Assembly (NCBI RefSeq): GCF_020509005.1
Contig: NC_063019.1
Span: 3,720,001-3,784,000 of the forward strand
Direction of reading: 5' to 3'
From: Fulvia fulva
Lineage: Eukaryota > Ascomycota > Dothideomycetes > Mycosphaerellales > Mycosphaerellaceae
Length of the DNA: 64,000 nucleotides
The position numbers and the translations under genes were made by a program. Below, piece after piece: positions 55,496-64,000 of the stretch (within the stretch, counting starts at the first letter, position 1; every line of letters starts with the position of its first letter). The notes under the pieces were generated by a model that saw nothing but the letters and a program-made list of their open reading frames with translations, had not been told where the DNA came from and searched no databases.

Positions 55496-55655
55496 CGTAC
55501 TATATTACTTACCTTCGTAGGGGGTTAATTCTTACCTACTACTACTATTACCTATATAGTTAGTCTCTCGGCTACCTTCTATATTACTTATTAGATTGTC
55601 TTTAGATTTAGTATAATAGCGCTTTTAGCGCTCCCTATAGCTATACTATAGTATT
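55496..55655. other. Sequence between GypB and CopD
   Basis: 160 bp with no recognised feature. It was joined to 61446 onward before CopD inserted, so it is probably leader or LTR sequence of GypC. Its last five bases, gtatt, are the CopD target duplication. Confidence 0.55.
55651..55655. repeat. Target-site duplication of CopD (left, gtatt)
   Basis: Pairs with gtgtt at 61441-61445. The single difference is TG versus TA, as RIP would make. Confidence 0.82.
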
Positions 55656-55890
55656 TATTAAACAGGTACGGGTAGATAGTAGCGGAGTAGAGTAAGAGAT
55701 CAATCTTTAACTAACTAATAGCACGAGTATATAGTAATATATTAGGAACTAATATATTAATTGTGTTAGATGTCTATCTAAGCTAAAGGGGAGAGAAGGT
55801 ATCTCCCTATAAGCTAAGTTATCGTAGATACCTTAGGCTACTAGATCACTTCCTAATTATTAACTCCCTTTAAGATACTACATCTTAATA
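55656..55890 (-). repeat. CopD 3' LTR
   Basis: 235 bp. Reverse strand starts tattaagatg and ends tttaata. Preceded in the element by a purine tract like that of CopA (gtaggag). Confidence 0.92.
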
Positions 55891-55959
55891 CTCCTACTTA
55901 TCTCGTATAGGAGGTTATAGTCTACTCACTTCTTATCAATAGTACTTAGACCTTTTTAT

Positions 55960-58900
55960 AATAGGTTTAGCTAGCTTATAAACCTCTAGAAGTATGAACT
56001 AGTCTTTGGTTTTGTAAACCCGTCTATAACTATCTTAGAGGTTAGGGTGTACTTAATAGTAATAAGCCTCCTCTACTAAAGTTTCCTAATAGCGTTATAG
56101 GCAATGTTAATATGCTTCGACTTGTTATAAATATATACATCTTTCACTAGGGTAAGGGCAGCTTAATTGTCACCTCTTAATCAGACTAGTCTTAAATTTG
56201 ATATAGTCTCCTAGTTTCTAGTGATTCTTAGTTAATAGGAACAGTCTCCTACTAACTCTAGACAATCCATTTCTCTTAGTAGTAAAGCTAGGAATTAGGA
56301 CTACTTCGTATATATATTTATGGCTATATATTTAGCCTCTATTATAGATGTTACTACAGACTTTTGCTTCTTACTTATCCAAGAAACTGGTGCCCTATAG
56401 AGGAAGAAGACATACCTAAGGATTAAGACTCTATCTACTTTGTCCTAAGGCTAGCTTCCGCTACGAACACCTTTTTAATAACTTTTTATCCTAAGGCTAG
56501 CTTCCGCTACGAACACCTTTTTAATAACTTTTGCTTCTTACTTATCTAAGAAACTAGTGCCCTATAGAGGAAGAAGACATACCTAAGGATTGAGACTCTT
56601 TCTACTTTGTCTATTATATAATCAGAATTATAGTATCTAATAAGGTGTCCTTTTCTAGACTTTAAGAACTGAAGTCCTAGATCAGGGTATAATCCTAGGT
56701 ACCTAGTGATCTTCTTTAAAGCCTTTTTATAGTAGGTGGATAGGTCACTTACAAATGAGCTTATCCTTCCTAGGGCAAAAGCAATGTCTAGCCTTATAAT
56801 TATTACTAGCTACATCTAAGTACTACTAATACTCTAGGACTCTGCCTTATTACACCTCTTATCTATATAGCTTGAAGGTTTAAGGGCCTTATAGCTGTCT
56901 ATAGGTGAGTGTATAGGTACTACCTTCTTATAGTTCATTCCTATTCTAGCTAGGCTGTCCCTAATAAAGTGTCCTTAGTCAAATTTTAGGATTCCTCTCT
57001 TCCTGTCCCTTGTGACTCTTATACTAAGGATCTTTTCAGGTTCACCTAGATCTTTAATCTTAAAGATCTTACTAAGTTCTGTTTTGAACTAGAGAACATC
57101 TGTTAACTTTAGTATAGCAATTGGAATGTCATCTATATATATAAGGATTATGATCTCCCTCTTCTTATAGATAAGTAGGTATAGATCCACTTCTGACTAT
57201 ATAAATCCAATCTCTCTAAGCTTTGACACATAGAGTTGATTCTAATCTCTAGCTGCTTGCTTAAGTCTATATAAGCTTTTAAGGATTTTGAACACTATGT
57301 TTAGTAGAAGCTTAACTCCTAGTAGTAGTAACATAAAGATGTCTTTATAGAGGGTGCTTTCTATAAATATATTGTTCATATCCACTTAGTAAAGATAAAG
57401 ATCCTTCTTATACACAATAGCTATAAACACCCTAGGGGTGTCCTATCTTACTATAGGTATAGATGTCTCTATAAAGTCAACACTAAACTTCTATAAGAAG
57501 CCCCTTACAACTAGTCTAGCCTTGAACTTTTCAATAGCTCTACCAATGCTTCTCTTAATATTAAAGACCTATCTTAATGTAACTAGATTTGCTCCTTTCA
57601 GTAGAACAGAATTTTCCTAGGTGTTGTTACTCTATAGAGCATCTAGCTCCTTTTAGATTGCTTCCTTCTAAAGATGTCCCTATTTCTTATTATTTATAGC
57701 ATCCTTATAGGATTTTGGAATTAGGACCTCTTATTTATATATAATAGCTTCTATAGTTACTATAAAGGCCATTTCCTTAACTTCTTCTAGGAATTCGCTA
57801 TCCTATAGTATTGAACTGGCCACTAATTGTATAGCTATAAAGAAAGCTTAGTAAAAAGCAGTAAGGTTCTCTAAGAGGTCTATTACTTCTCCTACTTTAG
57901 TAGTTAGTTTGGGCTTAGGGACTATAGATTTTAGGGCTTTCTATTTCATATTATAGCCCTTAATATTATAGTCAGCCTTTCTCTTTCTAAGGGATGATTT
58001 AGGGACCGTTACTTATGACCTAGTAACGTCTATTTCCTAGGGATCTAGGGAGCTTCTCTTAATTAGCTAATCGATTTTCTGAAATTCCCCTACGTTCTCC
58101 GGAGGTTAGGGAAGTTATACAAATAGCTTTCTCGGCTAAGCGACTTTAGGGCTCTTAATTGGCTAATCTATTTCGGGGGTGCTCTAATAGACGCCTAAAT
58201 AGTAGGTAGATTGTCCTAAGTATACGTTCTTCCTCAGCCTTCCTAAGGGCTTCCTAGCTAGTACACTGCTTAGTAGATTCAATATTAGAATATTGAGACC
58301 TATATCACCTCTAGGCTAGTCCTTAAAGAAGTCTATATATATGTGTTGTTTAACAGCTCTTATGTCTAGTTCCTAAAAGAGCTAGGCTTTAGCTATGTTT
58401 TCAATATACCTAATAAACACTACTTCTTTACCCCTATTTATTAGCTTGTTACTTCTTGCCAATTAAGGTTAGGATCTTGTGTCTATATAGACAATAGCTT
58501 TATATTTCTAAACTTTCAAATAGTTGATAGTCGGTTTGATACTATCAAAAGCCTTATCTAGTAAAACCTTAAACCTATCGTAATCTAGGCTATTTAGCAG
58601 TTTGTTCCTTATATAAGTTTGGGCCTCTAGTGCTTTAGGCCAAAATTCAACCGGCATTTTAGCCTCTTTAAGCATTGCCCTTATAGAGTCCTCTAAGGTT
58701 TATATTGATCTCTCAACTAGTCCATTCTATAGAGAGTTGTATGCCTTAGTCGGCTCGAGCCTAATCCCTAAATCCTTCTCCTACTGCTTTACTAATATAA
58801 TAAATTCTTTTGTATTATTAAGTCTTACTACTTTTAGCTACGCTGATAATTTCCTCTCTACTTTGATCTTCTAGTTCTAGAGAGCAACTAGAGCATCTTC

Positions 58901-60880
58901 TCTTTTCCTAAGAGGAAAGGTCCACTTCTTCCTAGAGAAGTTGTTAACAATCTTAAGCTAGTATTTGAATCCTAGTCTTAAGATTAGTAGTAGGCCATAT
59001 ATATTAATAGATATAAGGGCAAGTCTTTTAGGTCTTCTCTCTATAACCTTGCCTTTATACTTCTTTATCTTTACTATTGAACATACTCTATACTAGTGAA
59101 AGCTATCCTTAGGGATAGGAATAGGTTCTTTTAAGTCTGTTACCTTATAAAGATTCTAGAGCAACTTCTTCCTAAAGTGTACAAATCTTCTATACTAAAG
59201 CTCCTACTACTTTAGGTCGGTCTCTAATTAAGTAGTTACAAAGGCATTCTCTATTAGTGGTGTATATAACAAATAATGTGCCCGTTCTTATAGGAGAGGA
59301 GAAATCTTATTAATAAATAGAACCCCCCTAAGGAGCTTTGTCTAGACAATAGTCTTACTAGAGGGGGAAACAAGAGAAAATGATAGAGGTTATATACTAA
59401 ACTGCTTGCTAAACTAGTTCTATAAAACCAGGTTCACTCCTAGCTTAGGTATAAGTAGGACATCTTCTAAAACAACTTTTCTACTAGCTCTCCTACTCAT
59501 CTCTACATTCCTAATATAAGTGGCTAATAAAAACCCACCTCCTACTTTGATCCATTTCTTCCTTATTAAGGGAGTTATAGATCTAAAGAGGTAGCTTTAG
59601 TCAGTTATATAGGATAAGGTATAGGAGTTAAGTAACTACTCTAACGAGCGGAACTTGCCTTAGACTTCTATAGTTGAGTAAGCTACTTTATTATACTCAT
59701 TATCATTAGACATTGTCTCTAGGGATAAGCTGTATAAGTCACGTAACTCTTAGGCGGAAAAACCTTTTCTAGTCTTCTTTGCTTTAGAGGTATAAGACTA
59801 GGCCTAGTTCTTCTAGAGTGATAGTATGTCAGAGCTGAGTTTCTTTACCATTTTCTTAAGTTCTTCTATAGAGGACTTCTCTCTTAGTGTCCTCCTTGAA
59901 GTAGGTAGTAGAGTTCTCTTCTTCTTAATATATATTGTATTCTAGGAAGATAGTAGTTAGGAATGAGATCTAAGGACCTTTCTTACCTTAGGTAAACTAG
60001 GGCAGTCCTTAATCAGATGATCCTTCTTATAGAGAAGGTAGGAGAGTGGTCTTACTAGACCTAAGGGCTTAACCTAGGTGGCTGCTATACTATACTTAGC
60101 CTTAGAGGGATCTAACCTAGCTTCTTAAGCTTTAAGGATCTTTAAGGTCCTTTCATGATCTATCTTTAGCTAAGCTATAATAGTATCCCTAGCTATATAG
60201 TAGTCAGGTGGTAGTGAGCTTAAGAGCTAGGTCATCCTTATATTAGCTTTCCTATAATACTGAACCTCTAGGTTAACATTAGCAATCCTTTTTCTAAGAG
60301 AAACTAGGTATGTCTATACAGATCTAATAGTGAACTCTTCACTTATCTCAAAGGTCACAAATTGCTTTATGAGCTCATATATATAGGTTAGTAGCACCTG
60401 GCTATACTTATTCTAGAGATATACCTACTTCTTAGCAGCTCTTCTAGATTTATATAAGCCCTTAAGCTCAAATTTATCTTCTTTTATAATCCTACTAAGG
60501 ATACTGAAGTTGTATACTATTATGTCTTGTCTATATTAGCGTATTAAGGATCTCTTTAGTTATAGCCTCTTCTTAGAGTTTTAGGGTCTTGCCCTTAATG
60601 TTGTTAAAAGACACTTCTATTAGGTCATTAATTATAAAGAATGCTAATTGGCTCTCTATCTTATATCTCTAAAGGTTGAACTATCTCTTCTAATTGTCCC
60701 TCCTAAGAATTAGGATTTTGCCTCCCTTCTCCTCTATCTTCTCTTAGTATAAATCTATAATAAATTGGATGTAATAAAACAAGGTGTATATGTTCTAAAG
60801 TAGTAGCTCAGATCCTACTAAGGCTTCTAGTATAGAATAGGAAAGTTCGTAGGTATAGATACTAAGGCCTACTTAGTAAA
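55960..60880 (-). pseudogene. CopD gag-pol
   Basis: Minus strand, reading high to low. Gag from about 60850, with a block like the CopA gag (RDN.KR.F.LQRYKIESQ). Protease and zinc region about 59400-60050; integrase about 58600-59150; RT about 57000-57650, with active site YIDD at 57128-57139 intact. RNase H lies below 56860, with IDKRCNKAE and APVSWISKKQK, and ends in KSKHINIAYNAIRKL near 56110-56150. Many stops. The RNase H region is broken by the 56444-56610 insertion and duplication. Confidence 0.88.
56360..56610. repeat. Rearrangement scar: 84-bp CopD duplication around two CopB LTR tails
   Basis: Order: CopD segment S1 (56360-56443); CopB LTR tail (56444-56480, 37 bp); actttttat; the same LTR tail again (56490-56526); then a second copy of S1 (56527-56610). 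S1 and its copy differ by transitions plus one transversion. The right-hand half matches 48460-49405, including the LTR-tail junction. Confidence 0.88.
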
Positions 60881-61192
60881 GTAAAGAAGGAGCGGTATAA
60901 GATCTTAGGGCTAGGACATAGGTCTATCTCTCCTAGTAGAGCTTTAAATGACTTACTTAAAGTCCTTCTTAATAGTATCTCGATGCAGTTCTACCTATAG
61001 AGTATCTTCAAGGTATTGGCTTTAAGTAAGCCGTATAGAGTCCTTGTCTAGGTTACCTATTACTTAGTATCGAACTAAGCTCCTTAATAGGATAGACGGG
61101 GTAGACTTCTAATTCCTAGATGTTTTCTGCTACGATAGTAAGGGATATAAGTAACCTATACTGATATAGGTTGCTCTTATTCCTACATAAAC

Positions 61193-61206
61193 CCGGGCTT
61201 ATAACC
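61193..61206 (-). promoter_or_regulatory. CopD primer-binding site
   Basis: Reverse strand ggttataagcccgg, abutting the 5' LTR. Confidence 0.75.
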
Positions 61207-61440
61207 TATTAAATAGGTACGGGTAGATAGTAGCGGAGTAGAGTAAGAGATCAATCTTTAACTAACTAATAGTACGAGTATATAGCAATATATTAGGAAT
61301 AATGTGTTAATTGTATTAGATGTCTATCTAAGCTAAAGGGGAGAGAAGGTATCTCCCTATAAGCTAAGTTATCGTAGATGCCTTAGGCTACTAGATCACT
61401 TCCTAATTATTAACTCCCTTTAAGATGCTATATCTTAATA
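61207..61440 (-). repeat. CopD 5' LTR
   Basis: 234 bp, matching 55656-55890 with C/T and G/A changes and one short indel near 61300. Confidence 0.92.
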
Positions 61441-61445
61441 GTGTT
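61441..61445. repeat. Target-site duplication of CopD (right, gtgtt)
   Basis: See 55651-55655. Confidence 0.82.
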
Positions 61446-61859
61446 CTTATATATCCGGGCTAGGTGTTCGTTATCCTCTAGTAAGTTTTCCGCCTCCGTA
61501 TATAGGGTTATCTACGCTATATTATTTATTATTAGCCTCTACTTTCTATATAGTAGACCTTAGCTTATATCCTAGGTTTTTCCTTAGTTTATTCCCCGGT
61601 TTAGCTTTTAGTATAGAATGTTCGTAAGGCTATAGCTCTCGTTAGTTACTATCCTCCGCTACTATTCGGGATAAGGTCGCGCTTTCTAATTAGGTAGTTA
61701 TCCTCCGTAACTCCGTAACTCTAGGGTCTACTATTAGGGGAACGGAACCTTAGTTTTAGGGTTCTTTATACTACGATTACGCCGCCGCTAGCGTAGGCGG
61801 GTCGCTACTACTTAAGTAGATTATAAAGAGTTACTAGAGCGTCGGTAAAATAGAGGCAA

Positions 61860-62900
61860 ACCTAATAAGAAGAAGTCGGACCCGGATTTATTAGACTTAT
61901 TAGACGACGAGGACGACGGTAATAAGGGTATAGTCGTAAGGGTAGGAAGAATCGCCCGAGTACCGACTTAGATAGTAACCCTATCTCTATATATACGACT
62001 TACGACGCCGATATAACTACTAGTATTAAGTCCTCTAACGAGCTAAAGGCCCCTACTAAGTTCGATCTAAAGAGCGACGATATTAAGTTCTAAGAGTAGT
62101 AGCGTACTACCGAAGCTAAGCTCTAAGCCTCGAAGTACCGTACTATAAAGGACTCCCTTTAGAACGTCTAGAGCTAGTTAAAGAACAGTATATAGACCTA
62201 TATCGACTTAAAGATCCCTAGTCTTACTAAGTCTACGGAAGGTACGACTACTTAGTACGCTTCTATAGATAATATAATAGAAGATCTAGCCCGGCGCTAC
62301 GGTACCTATAATACCTATACTAATACTATAACTAAGCTTAATAGTCTATAGTAGGGTAATAAGGAGAATTTTAGTGACTTCTACCTATCCTTCCGTAAGA
62401 ACGCCGATATTATTAACCTTAATAACGGCGCGAAGGAAAAGAAACTCGAGAAGGACTTCCTACTCCGTAAGTTGAACTCGCGCTACGTTAACCGTATTAT
62501 AAACGAGGATATAGTCAATATGACCCTTAAGTAAGTCGTGTCTACGCTATATAACTACGAGGATAAGTTTAAGGCGTTCGACCTTAAGTACGGTAAGATT
62601 AGTAATAGTAATAAGACCTAAGGTAATAAGAAGACTACTAAGGGTAACGACGATAAGAAGGATACGGCTTCGAGTAGTAGCGGTAATAATACTAACCCGA
62701 ACGCTAAGACTAAGTAGGCTAATCGACCTTAGGCATTTTAGTATATCTAACCTTTAGATACTACTCGTACCTAGGAATATATCGATTAGAATCGGTACTT
62801 AAAATGCGAATAAGAAGGTCACCGCCGTATCGATACCGATTAGTACCCCCTTCGAGATGTCGCCCGCCGCCTATTTACGCTAGGCTATAACCTAAGTAAT
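61860..62900 (+). pseudogene. GypC gag
   Basis: An acidic N-terminal stretch (LLDLLDDEDDGN near 61890) precedes a helical region and a retrotransposon-gag core at about 62270-62600 (NFSDFYLSFRKNADIINL, then LLRKLNSRYVNRI). A Ser/Asn/Lys-rich linker follows (62600-62720). A zinc-knuckle-like LKCEQEGHRRID lies near 62795-62835, with the first Cys read as Tyr. Several TAG/TAA stops at Gln codons. Start not determined. Confidence 0.72.
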
Positions 62901-62984
62901 AACCGCTAGTAATAGTAGTAACGCTAATAATACCGGCGGCGCGGGAAACGCCTAGTCTACTCTATAAGCGTAACACGTAGTAGA

Positions 62985-64000
62985 CCGTACGAGTTAGAGT
63001 TATAAGAAAACGAGAAAAAGTATAAATATAAATATAAGCCTCCTAAGGGAGGTAAGGTCCTAAGTATATCGGTATACTCCCTACTAGCTATAAACTACTC
63101 TATAGATAAACACAATCCGGTAATAGCTTCTTATCTAATAATACTATATATAGTAAATAGAAAGATCCCTACTTAAACCCTTTATAATAATAGAACTAAC
63201 TCTACGTACTTTAATATCGACTTTACGTATAAGAACAACCTTAATATAATATAGCTACCTAATCCGTTAAGGCTAATATTAGTAGATAGCCGACCTACTA
63301 GTAACCTTATTACGTATAGAATAACGGTATAGATTTAGATCGATAACTACGTAGAGACTAGGTCTAGCTACTACGTATTACTAGAATACGATATAGTCCT
63401 TAGCCGTCCCTAGTACGACGAGTATCGACCTACGTTCTACTATACGTTAGGAACTATAACCCTATTCTTACTATATTGTCGACAGAACTATATACTCGGA
63501 ACTAAACTAGTATACGTATAGTCTATTAACGATAAGGGTATTATACTAAGAGGCGTTCTTTAGACTAAGATACTAGTACTAGAGAGTTCGCGACCTTAAG
63601 CTCTATCTAATTACGCCAAACCCTTTATAGAGGATAAAGACGAACCTATAGTAGTATAGGAGACGTACACGACGAAGGTAGTAATACGACATACCGTCAA
63701 TACCTACGATAAACCGGAACCGTCTTACTACGTCCGCTAGCTACTACCCGCCGATAGGGTTAAAATACTTAAGCGCCTAGCGCGTCGAACAAAGAAAGAA
63801 CTAAAGGTCGAGACTAAGCCGGAGATCGATATTAAGCCTATTAATGTAGAAGTACTTCGGCGTATAAGCCGGAGGAAGGGCTATAAAGTATATATAATAT
63901 AGATGTTTAACCCGAAAGAAAATCCTAATAAGTAAGTTGCGCGAGACCCGCTATCCGCGTATATACTAAAGGCTTTCGGTATAAGAGCGAAGCTAGTACT
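62985..64000 (+). pseudogene. GypC pol start (probable protease region)
   Basis: Continues in a readable frame with few clear landmarks. LILVDSRPTSNLI near 63265-63300 resembles the Asp-Ser-Gly protease motif, with Arg in place of Gly. A REW-type region near RT is not reached before the window ends. Assigned to pol by position and this one motif only. Confidence 0.55.

Larger units (their letters stand above)
55656..61440 (-). mobile_element. CopD: copia LTR retrotransposon
   Basis: About 5.8 kb on the minus strand. 5' LTR 61207-61440, 3' LTR 55656-55890, primer-binding site 61193-61206, target duplication gtatt/gtgtt. Coding order gag-PR-IN-RT-RH runs from about 60880 down to 55960. Its RNase H region contains a duplicated segment with CopB LTR tails (56360-56610). 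Related to CopA in gag and RT, with LTRs of similar length. Confidence 0.93.
61446..64000 (+). mobile_element. GypC: gypsy-like element, 5' part, runs off the window
   Basis: Plus-strand leader (61446-61850), gag and the start of pol. Order and blocks point to Ty3/gypsy, but RT is beyond the window, so the class is inferred from gag. No LTR was recognised. CopD sits in its leader. Confidence 0.72.

Noticed and set aside
1..64000. tRNA, rRNA or host protein-coding genes
   Set aside because: I looked for cloverleaf-type B-box stretches, rRNA cores and intron-bearing host frames and saw none. The tRNA-like matches are primer-binding sites only.

Overview
The window is a block of nested, decayed transposable elements from a fungal genome, most likely a filamentous ascomycete (Pezizomycotina). 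I see no host gene, tRNA, rRNA or CRISPR array. The main pointer to the organism is the mutation pattern. TpA is extremely common, CpA and TpG are depleted, and elements are riddled with TAG/TAA where the family has Trp or Gln. Cys and His ligands often read as Tyr, and catalytic Asp as Asn. This is the fingerprint of repeat-induced point mutation (RIP). The families are also fungal in type: Ty1/copia, Ty3/gypsy chromovirus, Fot1/pogo and a non-LTR element. Labels such as CopA or GypA are mine and provisional.

Layout. 1-3679: 3' part of a Ty3/gypsy element (GypA, minus strand), cut by the window edge. 3680-19519: copia element CopB-i (minus), carrying a complete copia CopA-i (3731-9267) in its 3' LTR and a LINE (11203-14620) in its pol. 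19520-20536: unassigned sequence. 20537-35619: a pogo-like DNA transposon (Pogo-1) holding copia CopA-ii (20631-32719), which holds copia CopC (24634-31432). Pogo-1 also holds a deleted pogo relative, Pogo-2 (32734-33867). 35766-36084: truncated CopB LTR. 36085-38194: gag of GypA on the plus strand. 38195-48496: CopB-ii (plus) with the same LINE at the same site. 48497-49406: fragment of copia CopD. 49407-55495: chromodomain Ty3/gypsy GypB. 55656-61440: CopD (minus), inserted in the leader of another gypsy-like element, GypC, which runs off the right edge.

CopB-i and CopB-ii form a 10.3 kb inverted repeat around a spacer of about 18.7 kb. The arms are colinear apart from a 2-bp TA indel and a 1-bp LTR indel. 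Their target-site duplications do not match within each copy, but the outer flank of CopB-i equals the upstream flank of CopB-ii (cgtag). The two flanks are the pol and gag halves of one gypsy element, in frame across the join. The simplest reading is that recombination between the inverted copies flipped the central segment and tore GypA in two.

Other points of interest: both pogo elements carry tandem 17-bp boxes 8-9 bp from their ends. Three copia families carry a long palindrome in their LTR. All copia families share a primer-binding site matching the anticodon arm of initiator tRNA-Met. All three catalytic Asp codons of the Pogo-1 transposase read Asn. Nothing here looks able to move on its own. 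CopB is the least mutated family and still holds reading frames of several hundred codons.
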